Shown here one piece after another: positions 34,380 through 45,274 of a stretch of 64,000 bases of DNA. Source of the stretch: Fomitopsis serialis (taxonomy: Eukaryota > Basidiomycota > Agaricomycetes > Polyporales > Fomitopsidaceae); assembly GCF_022376445.1 (NCBI RefSeq), contig NW_025955012.1:186001-250000 (forward strand), written 5' to 3'. How positions within the stretch are numbered: the stretch's first letter is position 1; each line of letters starts with the position of its first letter. The notes under the pieces were generated by a model. The model did no database searches and was not told the DNA's origin. It worked only from the letters and a program-made list of their open reading frames with translations. A program made the position numbers and the translations under genes.

Positions 34380-36559
34380 CGCCGCCGCCGTGCTGTGGAG
34401 TCGTGGCTAGTAGTACTGTATGCACTAGAGTATCTACATCCGAATGAATTATGCCATGAAGAATGAGTCTATAGATTGACTGACTTACGATAAGCTCCGA
34501 TAGCCTCAGATCTCTGAAGTGAAGTAAATCTTGAGACAGTATGCAACATCTCCCAAGCCTGCCGCCCTGCAGTGCCAGCGTAGTAACGTCAGCCAAACGA
34601 ACTACTTATTCGTTGTTGCGTCAACAAGTCCTATCAAGGCGCTTTTCGAACTCACGATACTCAGAAGATACGTTCACGCGCGAAAGATTATTAGACTGAG
34701 TTCTTTGCTGGAGAAGACGTTCAGATGAGTGAATGACTAGGGGCAACACCTTTCCGAAAAGCGTCCTCGGTCACGTGATCAAGACGCGGCGAGAAAGTGG
34801 ACACGACTGTCTCATCGTGCTGTCGCTTCCGATATGGTTTGTATTAAATCACAAATATATTCAGCTGGACTGGTGTGTATCTTACGAGTGTCTGTGAAAT
34901 TCCGCAGAGGAGTGAAATGAATACAGCATGTCATGGTAGTCATTATGTTGGAGGAACTCTATACAATGTCTCGGTGAAAGCTGTGTATGAGAAATCTAAC
35001 CACAAGGTCAACTTCATCACACATTCAGACCCACGGTACAAGAAATGATATGGTCCGAAATAATCTTCCAGGCCCGTGGATCATCGGTGATGAGCCCAGA
35101 AGGGCAGAATCCACCTTTTGTATGCTGGGAGCCAATCCTGGGCCCAGTAAAATTTCTGGGCTGTCGGAGACAGTGATACAAACATGTTGATGGTAGTTTG
35201 GTACGTGTAGCAGCAAGGGAACACGAACGATAGACACAAGACTGGCGGTGAACTCGTCGAGGCGCGCTAGTGGCGCGCGCGACTTGCTTACGTAACACGT
35301 GTCGCACCGCGACAAAGAGGTGCACTTCTAGCGTTCCACCGCGTTCCAGCTCCTGCATCAAATGTGCGAACATGGTCATTGAGCCTCGTCTGACAAAGTC
35401 TTCTGGATGGATTTTTTTGCAGTGTTCTTATTGTCGGGCAATAAAAATTGCCGCCGCCGCAGAACATTTTCGGAAATTCTATCCAGAACACTTTCTCAAG
35501 CCCGAATTTACATGAATTATCATCACTTCTCCGGAATATTCTGAAGTGAATGAACCGGAGAAAAGTGCACCTCTTTCCGCGCCCACTTTGTGAGGCGCGG
35601 CAGGCGGGTGGCGCGCGGACGCGTCGGAGTTTGAATTGGTAGTGCGTTGCCCCTACTCAGAGTGAACGATCGCCGCTGCGGGAGGAAGAGATCGGTTCGT
35701 CCGGGCCGGTCCGACGGCGGCCATGCTTGTTCAAACGTTCGGCGCCAGCGCTACAGCTTCCACTGGCACAATACGCTCACGACCATCCGTTAAGTTGAAT
35801 GGACCTTGTCTGTCTCTGTACTCCCTAGTGCTGTGACACTTCCCAGTCATATACCCGACCTCGCTCGCCATGGTTCACCAACGATTCGGACGTCGGGACG
35901 CCTGAGTACAGGAGTCGAAGGCGATAAGTGGGTGACTGAGGACTCACCGGTACCACCTCTCGCCGCGGCCTCACTTGAAATGTTTGCAATGCAGGACATG
36001 TGGCCATGGAGAAGTTGAGCGGAATAGTGCGGTATGCTTCTCTTCACTCGAGGCTGAGTTATCTAACTCTGCCACACAGCCGGGATGATTAGCTGAAGCT
36101 CCGACGAGGTCGCGGGTAAGTCAGAGCAGCGAGTGGTCCACATACTTCTTACCAACTGCCTGCAAATAGGATGTCCTCGGTTCTCCTCCCATGGAATACT
36201 TCTCAGCCATGAGGCGACTCGTTATCAGAGTTTCATATGGCTGTCCGATTTTGGTTTGATCTTGGTATCGCAAGGTCCGTCCAGTGGTTCGACCGACTTT
36301 GTGACAGGTACTGGGTCACAACAGAGCATCGGTCGCTGCCCGCTTCGAATACGCAAACTTTTCTGGTGTGGCCCGTCGTCAGTTTCGTGCCTCAACGAGA
36401 CTATGCTCTCGTACTTCCTTGTTTCTCATACTTCCTTGTTCATTGAGAACACTGCTGTTCTGCCCTTGCTTTGCGTGGCTGTCGTCCCCATCTATTCACT
36501 GACGGGCCGCGACTTGAATTGGTCTTTCGGTGCCGCACATTCAAGCAAACCGCCTGTTT
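34380..36559. other. Gene-poor region
   Basis: About 2.2 kb, in part visibly A+T-richer than its neighbours. It contains the palindrome-rich element at 35314-35576. A 144-codon plus-strand frame at 36133-36567 is partly hydrophobic but has no recognisable domain or start context. No RNA gene was recognised by eye. Confidence 0.4.
35314..35576. mobile_element. Possible MITE or foldback element bounded by 14-base inverted repeats
   Basis: AAAGAGGTGCACTT at 35314-35327 is repeated exactly in reverse complement as AAGTGCACCTCTTT at 35563-35576. The interior holds more inverted pairs: GGCAAT...ATTGCC around an AAAA loop (about 35436-35451), TTCTGGAT...ATCCAGAA, AGTGTTCT...AGAACACT, and TTCTCCGG...CCGGAGAA close to the right end. 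Length is about 263 bases. CCGCG occurs just outside both ends, but two extra bases on the left prevent a clean target-site duplication. No transposase is encoded. A weak open frame (KSSGWIFLQCSYCRAI) could be a relic, without real support. It could equally be a regulatory or chance structure. Confidence 0.4.
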
Positions 36560-36839
36560 ATGCCTAAACGAGAAGCACTCGCGTTCTATGTGAGAAAACC
36601 CTGCTGCCAAATTGGTGAGCCTTCACTTGGAAGCACATAACCTTCCTATCCTAACAAAGACTGTCCCAGCGCCATTCGAGTCCAATGTGAGTGAGCCTCA
36701 TGCCTGACTGCCTCCGTTTACCCGTCACACTGTGACTCATCTACGGACGTAGGTGATGGACACAGAAGAGAGATGGACCGCAGCCTTCATGGGCAACGTG
36801 CTCAGGAACGTCGTCGCGGAAGATCTAGGTTCAACATGA
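36560..36839 (+). CDS. Possible small spliced gene with a 17-base microexon
   Basis: Three pieces with excellent splice signals join in phase: 36560-36614, 36670-36686 and 36753-36839. The introns are GTGAGC...CCCAG and GTGAGTGAG...GTAG. The product would be about 52 residues: MPKREALAFYVRKPCCQI, then APFESN, then DTEERWTAAFMGNVLRNVVA and a short end. The last part could form an amphipathic helix. I do not recognise it. It could be the 3' end of a longer gene whose upstream exons I cannot see, a small protein, or chance. It lies about 280 bases upstream of the first PPxY membrane protein. Confidence 0.28.
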
Positions 36840-37122
36840 ATCGACGCCTCCGAACGATCTTCTCATCTGGTGCTATTGAGGCCATACACAGCCAATGTAG
36901 ACCACATGTATGTACTGTGAGTCTGTCGGATGACCACAGCCCTAGCCTGGCCGAACACGATGCCCGTCCGATCGGCCCTCTTGGGTTCACAGCGATAGCT
37001 CAGGCTATTCGTCCCGCACCGGGAGTACTGATATGTATTGCACTTGAGGAGACGCTGTTACGTCGCCCACTTGCACCTTCGACTGTGGTCTGACTGCGCC
37101 AGTCGCCCGCCGTCTGCAAGAG

Positions 37123-38655
37123 ATGTCCTCCACGCTTCGCATTTTGAAACAAGTCACGATGCTGGCGATCACTGTGCTGCTTCTCATTTCGCATTGCAGC
37201 TTGGCGGCGTCCACGAACAGAACGATCGATGACTACTACGGCGATTCCGTAACAGGAAACAAACCGATCTACACCGAGGGCTGGCAGTATGGTCCGACCT
37301 GCTCGACGTGCACCATCACACCGTCCGTCGATGACCTGTTCGATCGCTCATGGCACGAAGCCACCGCCTTCGGAAATGATCCATTTCCCGAAAATGTCAC
37401 GATCTCGTTCAATGGTTCGTTGCTATGTCAATTTTGCTGCATCGTGCCGCTGAGGAACTTCGTTCATCAGGTACTGCCGTTTGGGTATACTGCGTGGTTC
37501 CCAATTTCCTGAACCATAGTACCGGGGCTATCACGACTGTCAACGTCACTTTCGAGCTCGACGGCAAGAAGGACGGGTTCTATATACACGAGGCCGATGG
37601 CACCAATAATTCGTTCTACTACAATGTCACCGCCTATAGCAACATATCGCTGGAGGCTGGGGAGCATACGATTGTCATGACGCCACAGGGCGCAACTGGT
37701 GCGACATACATGGGATTCGACTGGGCACAATATACGTACGTCAACAGTCCCCTCTGAATGAAACCTCAATTTTGACGATTAGCGAAGCACCAATGAATCC
37801 TCAGGCTCTCCATTAATTCCGCAACCGAATGGTTCCTCGAGCACGACTTCCATGACCAGTAACCCCACAGGCCCCGGCATCCCAACACCAACTCCAGACC
37901 GACACAGTCGCGTCGGTGCGATCATCGGCGGGGTCATCGGAGGAGTGATAGGCGTCCTGGCAATCGTCGCATTAGCCATCGGTCTGTTGTATCGGCGACG
38001 GAAACAGAGGAGGTCACCCCGAGTCGTTATCGAGCCGGACGGTGAAGGCATCCAGGAGGCCAAAACCATTGCTATCAGCCCCTTCACGTACTCCAGCTTA
38101 AGCCAAGTGGGTAGCTCCAACGACTCTGGGCAAGTTCTGAACGTCGCTCGTCCGAAAACCACCGGCTCCCCCGAGACGGACTCGCTCTCACCGTCGGCCA
38201 TGTCTACGTCGACTGCACCGCTCACGTCGCAGAACCCGAAGACAGAGACCCCTTCGTCTGTGCTTCGCTCGGCGTCCGGGTCGACAGAGCCTCCATCCCC
38301 TCCTCCGAACTCGAGTCGGAGTTTCTCTATGTCACCCAGCAGTGGCTTTGACCGTGGCAGCTCGCCTCTCGGAGAGCTCTCCCGCCAGATACGGGAAATC
38401 GAGCTGACGGTGGCTGATTTGCGTCGACGGCAGTCGACGGATCACCGCGCGACCACGACCCTCATTGCTTCTACCCAGCCGAGCATGATAGGCAGTTCCC
38501 TGCGAGGTGACGAAGAACTCAGGCGGGAGATCGCGGCTTTGCAGGTAGAGGTTGAGAGACTTCGGGCGGAGCAAGCTACGCTCGTTCAAGAGGCTCCGCC
38601 AGCATATGAGCCTCGAGAAGAGGAAGAGGAAAGAGATGAACAACCATCAGAGTAG
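37123..38655 (+). CDS. Single-pass membrane protein with NRTIDDYYGDS ectodomain and PPxY tail (paralogue A)
   Basis: This is the first of four same-strand paralogues. A signal peptide (MLAITVLLLISHCSLAA) is followed by NRTIDDYYGDSVTG, a cysteine pair in YGPTCSTCTI, SWHEATAFGNDP and a beta-rich half with likely N-glycosylation sites, ending FDWAQYTY. A Ser/Thr/Pro stalk leads to the helix VGAIIGGVIGGVIGVLAIVA and the stop-transfer YRRRKQRR. The tail has a heptad coiled coil (LRREIAALQVEVERLRAEQA) and ends with PPAYEPREE (PPxY at 38596-38607). PPxY motifs bind WW domains, such as those of Nedd4/Rsp5 ubiquitin ligases. Exons are 37123-37414, 37471-37739 and 37783-38655, or 477 residues. The second donor (TAC|GTCAAC) is weaker than the GTACGT four bases upstream used by paralogues, but only it keeps the frame; a one-base error is possible. 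Confidence 0.75.
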
Positions 38656-39649
38656 TAACGGTCCAGGTAAGCCGCAGTCGCTCGCCAAATCCCTAGTTTC
38701 GTCAGTATACCAGTGTCAACTGACATCGGTTCCAGACCCTCCCCTAGATTTATGCCACACGATTTCAGTCAATTCTAAGACAGATGACCTGCTGCTCCAG
38801 GAAATACAGGCAGCGCATTGTAACGTCGAATTTCGAAATGAATGAACGTCCTTGCAAGTGCCTGTTCGACGATGTACGAGCTACACGACAAAGGAAATAG
38901 CACAGGACCGGGATTTGACGCCAAGAGGAACAACGGCTGCAGTGCCAGTCGTGTACGAGGCTTCTATTCGGCCCGCAAGCGCTCAGCTGGACAACGGAAA
39001 GCTATGTACCTCCCGCCCTTCAGCCTATCCACGCGCGCGGTTTGAGTGTCGGGCGATGCATGCAAAATATCACAGATCTGGGGCCATGATGCTTGAATGG
39101 TCTAGGTCACTGTCGGATTTAGTGAAGTTCGGTGCGTAGGATCCTCAACGTAATCATCGGTCTTCAATGGCCCCAGTGAAAATTCACGTTATGCACGGTC
39201 TCTCAAAAGCAGAACTCCGATTCGGCGGTGAGAGTCTAGACGTCCTACAAGCACACACTTCAGGAGATTACTTCGGCACGTGTCATCATTTCTCCGTAGG
39301 ATCATTGACGGCGGATCTCATACTGATGTTTGTACTCAATTTGACTCACAGAGACGGCTATCCGGCACACGTCTGAAGGATGCTTGCACTGGCACGACGC
39401 AGAGGTCCGCGAACGAGGTGGCGCATACTCCGCAACCATTCCCCGTACAATTGAAAACGGACCACTCAGGATCATGCGGAACCTTTCTCAGCGTAATGAA
39501 CAGGCTACTGTGAGTTGGGCAGTTGAACAGGGAAGCATCTACTTGATAGTTCGACTGATATTCTCGTGCCTTAAATGGTTTCTACAGCCCCTTCCGTCCC
39601 CCCCCCCTTCGTAATCTCTACGCAGCCAGCGTGCGTCCCGCAGCAAACC
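38656..39649. other. Spacer between paralogues A and B
   Basis: About 1 kb with no supported gene. It presumably contains the promoter of paralogue B, including a C run listed separately. Confidence 0.4.
39598..39607 (+). repeat. Run of ten C upstream of paralogue B
   Basis: C10 lies 43 bases before the start codon of paralogue B, within a C/T-rich stretch. It may be part of the leader or core promoter. The frame is open through it, so an N-terminally longer product from 39575 cannot be excluded. Confidence 0.7.
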
Positions 39650-41384
39650 ATGTCGCCCCACCGCTCATTTTGTCGCTCTTTCTTATCTCATATGGGGATC
39701 CGACTCCTCACGTTCTCTCTGTTACTCGCGAACACAGTCGTGGACGTGCGAGCAACACCCACAACCCGGACAATCGATGACTACTATGGTGACTCTTCCA
39801 CAGGGGCCATGCCCGTGTACACGAATACGTCCGATGCAGAATGGAATTATGGCCCGGATTGTCCTCCTTGCAGCCTGCGTCCGGACACAGACAAGGCCTT
39901 CAAGGGAAGCTGGCACGACACAACATTGTTGCCCAATGCCGCGGGTGCAAATGTCGTCTCCATGAGCTTCACTGGTACGGGCTCGCGTGGTTTTCAATGA
40001 GGTGTCTAATGTCTAATGGGGCATAGGTACTGAGGTCTGGGTATACTGCATCATGGCCCAGAAGGTCAACAGCACTGCTATTATCACAGCCACCGACATC
40101 GATATCGAACTCGACGGCGAGAAGGTCAAAACGTATGTCAACATCCCGACAAATTTGGATGCAACCACAGGCGATTTCTCCTACAATGTGACCGTGTACG
40201 ACAACACGAACCTGACAAACATGGAGCACACTTTGAAGATGACTGTGCTAGCAGGGTCGTGGATAGCTTTCGACTATTTGCAGTACACGTGAGTGTAGAG
40301 AGGTTCAACGGGATTCAGTTCCTCATATTGTTTCAGATACGACTCCATTCAAGTTCCTGCCATGCCAGTGGGGCCAGCTACATCAGGGACCAGCTCATCA
40401 TCCTCGAATTCCGAATCGAGCACTACATTCACTACATCAAGCAATGGGGATACCGTGACTACCAGTGCATCCTCGGTCAAACCAGCCAGTAGTCCGACGA
40501 CGATCATCACCCCGGTGTCTGGCTTGCGAACAACGGTCACAAGCAGTGTGCTTGTGACCCCCTCTCCTCTCCCGTCCTTGACTTCTCCGGGAGGAATATC
40601 TGTCCCCCCCGACAACCCGACAAAGTCGCATCCATCTATTGCTGCCATCGTGGGCGCAGCAGCCGGAGGAGCTGCTGCAGTAGTGCTCCTGTCCATCATA
40701 CTCTGTGTGTGTCGCAGACAGAGGTCGAAGAGAGTGGACCGCGATCGGAGGCTACTCGCCAGGGTCAGGACGTCGCCTGTGCGCACGGGAGAGGGAGCGT
40801 ACCTAGCCGTAGGCAATCCTGCTTTTGCGACAAGTGAATGCTTGGATGTACACTGCACAGACATAACGTCACCTACCTTGAGCGTGGATGCCTTGTCGCG
40901 AAGCATGCAGCCAATCGCCGCACACACTCATTTCGACGACACCCCTGGCGACTTCACAACCTCCTATTCCCCCACAACCACCATAGACACTTCGTCGAGC
41001 AGTCACTTTGCACGAATTCGCACGGCACCTTCCGGCGGTCCTCTTCCAGGGCTTGAGGCCGAAACCCCGCAGCCGCAGCCCGAGCGGTACGGAGACACCG
41101 GACAGGCAACAGGAAGTGCCACCATAACGTACACAGCAGGCAACCCGCAATTGACGTACCAGCAGATCATCGAATCACAGCATGCAATATCTACCACGGT
41201 GGACGTATCTGACACGCCCATAGCGCCACCGATCCAGTACGACGTCTCCGCGTTACAGAGACAGATCGGGGCACTGCAAAGGCAGGTGAATGATATGAGC
41301 TTGCGGGCAGACCGTGTTTCCCTTGACACGGACATAAAGGCTCCCCCACCGGCCTACGAGGAAGCGGGGGATTGGGAAGGATGA
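39650..41384 (+). CDS. Single-pass membrane protein with TIDDYYGDS ectodomain and PPxY tail (paralogue B)
   Basis: This is the most divergent of the four. The signal peptide (MGIRLLTFSLLLANTVVDVRA) is followed by RTIDDYYGDSSTGAMPVYT, CPPCSLRPD and SWHDTTLLPN. The second half of the ectodomain reads TEVWVYCIMAQK and FDYLQYT. A Ser/Thr-rich stalk (about residues 200-280) leads to the helix IAAIVGAAAGGAAAVVLLSI and basic RRQRSKRVDRDRR. The tail has a short heptad stretch (ALQRQIGALQRQVNDMSL) and ends PPPAYEEAGDWEG (PPxY at 41346-41357). Three exons (39650-39974, 40027-40288, 40337-41384) sum to 1635 bases, or 544 residues, fully in phase. The intron positions equal those of C and D. I chose the ATG at 39650; another in frame at MGIRLLTF would shorten the leader. 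Confidence 0.82.
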
Positions 41385-41830
41385 CATGCACGATGTGGCG
41401 TAGCATGGGCAGCAAAGTTCTATCTTGTCCTTGAATCTTCCTGTTTACACACAAGGCGACCTTCGATCATTAGGTATCCCCTAAGTAGGATGTCTGTGAC
41501 TAGTCGAATGAGTACTGTACCAGCTGGCGGGACGTCGACGTAATACCTCACTCGACTGTAGTAATACGTATACGTGCTAGGTTCGCGCACGCCGTGCGGA
41601 CGTACGTACTGCGTCGTCAACGCGCAAGTTGGATGAACGGTGCAAATATCATACGGGACGCTTCTGGTTGATCTCCGTGCCTGGAACCTACACCGTTCAA
41701 CACATCGACACGCTCATCTACCTGTCTAAGCGGGTCAACTCTGTGTCACTGCTGAATGTACATAAACACATTCCAGTGTCGACGCAGTAGCATGGCGATT
41801 TCTGTGACGAAGAGAACACAACTTGAACGA

Positions 41831-41995
41831 GATGCTAGGTCAAGTTGACAGTTGGTTGGCAGGCGCCTTGATGGACGTACCGCGGCATTACAGCACAGCA
41901 ATTGAGTGGGAATAGACCTGTTCAGTATCCTTTCCCGGGGCCACTTCGTCCTGCAGAGTCCGTCTGTCATTTTCATTTCTTCTCCCCAAGCTTTC
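41831..41995 (+). repeat. Duplicated upstream region (copy before paralogue C)
   Basis: This stretch is clearly related, with small gaps, to 45080-45274 before paralogue D. Shared pieces include CAAGTTGACAGTTGG, GATGGACGTAC, ATAGACCTG and CAGTATCCTTTCC. The C/D duplication therefore took the promoter with it. Confidence 0.75.
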
Positions 41996-43705
41996 ATGTC
42001 GGCGCGGCAGCATAATCTTCGTTCTTTTATGACTTTGCCTTCACTGCCTAACAGTCTAAAATCTGTGATTGCTTTATTGCTCTTCGTGGCAACTGGTGCA
42101 CGGGCCATTGGCACGACGACGAACAGGACGATTGATGACTTCTACGGCGATTCCGCCACCGGTGCAATACCTTTATACTCGGATGGCTGGAACTACGGTC
42201 CCCAGTGCTCAGGTTGCTTCATTCAGCCAGCAATAGGCGAGACCTTCGACCAGTCCTGGCACGATGTTACCGCATCGCCGACCGACCCCGCGCCAAAGAC
42301 TGTGACACTCTCATTTAATGGTGTGTCAAGAATCAGCTCACCTTTTCCGCCTTCTGACTAGTTGTATCTCAATCAGGTACTGCGATCTGGGTCTACGGGG
42401 TTGTGCCCAATTATGTCGAATATGCAACAACGTTGGTCAATGTCAGTTTCGAGTTAGATGGGAAGGTGGTGGGCTTGTACACGCACGCACCCTCAGCGTC
42501 GGTCGGCTACATATACAATGTCACCCTCTACAGCAACACGGCAATAGCGAATGGGCAGCACACGCTGGTGATGACGCCTCAGCGTGAATCAAACTCGTCA
42601 TATTTGGCGTTCGATTGGGCACAATACACGTACGTTGTCCATTGTTCTGCGCAGACAGGCTCAGGCTCAGTCTTCATCAATCTCCCATAGGTTTGAAGAC
42701 GTTGTTTCGAGCTCATCTTCCGCAACTACGCAAGTCGCGTCAACTGCTCGGGCTGGAACAACCAGCTCCCAGACTACCGTGCCTTCCCCTTCTGGTTCCT
42801 CAGTGACCGCTTCAGTATCCTTATCATCCAGTCGCACACCCTTCGGGGCCATCGCAGGCGGGGTTATCGGCGGACTCGGCCTGCTCGCAATTATCGCCCT
42901 CGTTTTCTTCTGGCATCGTCGATACAGGCATAGTGGTGCGGACAAGATAAGGATTGTCCGTAGCGGTGAGGGACGTGGATGTATTGAACCTGCTGCGGAA
43001 CATGACCCTTTCGTGGATCCGTTCATGAGCCAGGTCAACGCCGCTCCCGCGACCACTGGCGCGCCTCGGGACTGCTCGCCGTCGTCCTTTGTCATGTCGA
43101 CCACTTCGGCTCCTACGACCGCGACGTTCCTCCACGTCGCCAACGCGCCGTCGACCATCGTCTCCGAGTCCGACGTTGGCTCGAATCCATCCGCTTCTTC
43201 GTCCGAAACGCAGTCCACGGCAGCAAGTGGGGGGACCCACAGGAAAGAAGGCTCGTCGACGAGCCTGTGGGCCCTCCCAGTAGACACGCCTTCCGGCTCT
43301 CGAGACGTGCTGCCTTCGTCGAACACGCCCACCAATACCGCTGCCGCTACGGAATCTCCCGTTGCTTCGAAGAGCGCCCGCCGTCCGAAGAGACGGGGCA
43401 CAAAAGCGACCATGCAGCGCGAGGAGCTCTCGCGCCAGATGCGCGACATAGAGACCGCCGTCGCGGACCTGCGGCGGCGCCAGTCTTCTCAGTCGGCCCA
43501 GACAGCTTTGTCGTCTACGTCGCTGGGGGACGACCCTGTGCCGCCCCTTCCGGGGAGCCCGCCTCCCGAGCACGACGACTCGGAACTGAGGAGGCAAATT
43601 GAGGCACTGCAGTTGGAGGTGGAGAGGCTGAGGGCGGAGCAAGATGTTTTGCTGCGCGAACCACCACCTGCGTATGAATATGAGCAGGAGGACGGGGAGA
43701 GTTAA
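41996..43705 (+). CDS. Single-pass membrane protein with NRTIDDFYGDS ectodomain and PPxY tail (paralogue C)
   Basis: Layout is as for paralogue A: signal peptide SLKSVIALLLFVATGARA, then NRTIDDFYGDSATGAIPLYS, a cysteine pair in QCSGCFIQPA, SWHDVTASPTDPAP, then TAIWVYGVVPNYVEYATTLV and FDWAQYT. The Ser/Thr stalk FEDVVSSSSSATTQ follows. The helix is FGAIAGGVIGGLGLLAIIAL, with RRYRHSGADK as stop-transfer. The long Ser/Pro-rich tail carries ELSRQMRDIETAVADLRRRQ and LRRQIEALQLEVERLRAEQD, a probable coiled coil, and ends EPPPAYEYEQEDGES (PPxY at 43664-43675). Exons 41996-42320, 42377-42629 and 42691-43705 total 1593 bases, or 530 residues. The start at 41996 aligns with paralogue D; an internal ATG at 42029 is also possible. 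It is most similar to D, upstream region included. Confidence 0.85.
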
Positions 43706-45274
43706 CGGTGTTAGTTTCATTCATGGAATATGGATTATCTTGTATTTACAATTGCTTGGCGGAGTCGACCTACTGTCGATATGTATGCCATTCAAGCAAC
43801 GGCCGCCGGAGCAAACGGAAGGCATACGGATAGCTCAAGTAGGGGGGTGCTCTGTAGCAACCTGAATGCCACAGGTTCGAGGCATATCCTTCCGGTCGAG
43901 CTTCTTCGCCGTCGGCCGCCGTCTGCCATCTGGTAATCCTGCCGTCGAGTCAGTATGGTTCAATAGATCGCTGGTACATTGAAAAGTGTATGCCTCGCTC
44001 TACCTGCAGAATCTCGAGTGATATCTGAGTTGACGATCGGTGCCCTACATAGAGTGCGGAAGTATCGGGTTGGGTTGGGTTGTGCAGACACCACTCCGCT
44101 GAGATCTCACCCGTAAAAGTCGTGAACTTGACGGATCACCCGAGGCAGAAATGGAAAAGTGAGAATAGATGGTGGGTTCTGAGTGTCGTGAATCGGTAGC
44201 AGCGGTAGCAATCAGATGGAAAGCGCAGAGCAGGCGCAGAACCACGGAGGCGAGCGCGAGAGAGACAGAGTCCAGCCAGCATGATATCAGTACGAGGTCG
44301 CCTCGATTTGATATACTGGTCCCCGGTAGGCAGACCCTAAACACGACCTTGTTGAGTGGGGACTCGGAGGGCTGTCGTTTCTAAGACACTTAGGCTAACT
44401 TACGCTATTAGTAAGTGGTTCGACAATGACTCGAGAAGGTACTCACCTTGTCCTTGGTCATCGACAAGGGAACATGTTTTCGTTCGACTACGGGGTCGAC
44501 GGTGTAGACTCGGAGGGGCTGTTTCGCGCCTTGACGCTCATGAAGAGTATCATCCTCGGTTTGGCCCTTGCCTAGATATCTCTCGCTCACCTCTAGATGG
44601 CTCTGGCCGATATGAGGAGCGTGCGTGGACCTTATCAGTTGACACAAAATTGACGGATATAAGACCTGGAGCACACTCGGTATCCGCTAGCCGTGGCGAC
44701 GTCTTGAGGTGAGAGCTCGGTGCAGTGCGAGGCGGCTTGGAGGATCCGAGGAATACGGACCGGCCCGGGGTCAATTGGCGGCCGCAAAGAGAAATCAGTT
44801 CTGGAACCACGTTCAGCGATTGCCTCGCCTCGAATTATGTTGGGTCGGAATTCTTACCGTGTTCAATGCATGACGACCACTGGCATGAGACTTCGTTCGA
44901 ACTAAGAGGCCAGTATGATGCTGCCGTGACTCGTTCGCAGCGCGTTCCTAATTGTTGGATTAATCTGTAATAAGGATAATCATTATTACCTCCTGATGTG
45001 TGGCTTTATAGGGCCTTCTGTGTGGGATTAGAATACTACTTACGTGTCAGAGTGCGCGGATCTTTGGACCTTCTAGCCCTGATGTAGAACAAGTTGACAG
45101 TTGGTCGGCAGGCACAAGCGTGTATGATGGACGTACGGCGCTATTACGAGAAACAGCACAGCATCTGAGTGAGGGATAGACCTGCTCAGTATCCTTTCCT
45201 GCGCCGCTCCGCCTTGCACAGTTCGTCTGTCTTCCTCTTTTCATCTGGTCTGCCCAGGCTTGCATGCCTGTTTC
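43706..45274. other. Spacer between paralogues C and D
   Basis: About 1.6 kb that does not resemble a gene on either strand; the open frames overlap each other. A short GGGTT triplet occurs near 44068. The last 195 bases are the duplicated upstream region of D. Confidence 0.4.
45080..45274 (+). repeat. Duplicated upstream region (copy before paralogue D)
   Basis: Partner of 41831-41995. Order and spacing of the shared blocks are kept, with one insertion of about 10-20 bases in this copy near TTACGAGAAACAG. Confidence 0.72.

Noticed and set aside
36133..36567. 144-codon plus-strand frame with hydrophobic stretches
   Set aside because: No family recognised and no link to the downstream exons in this frame.
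44060..44085. GGGTT triplet resembling a telomere-like repeat
   Set aside because: Only three units and not the TTAGGG usual in fungi.
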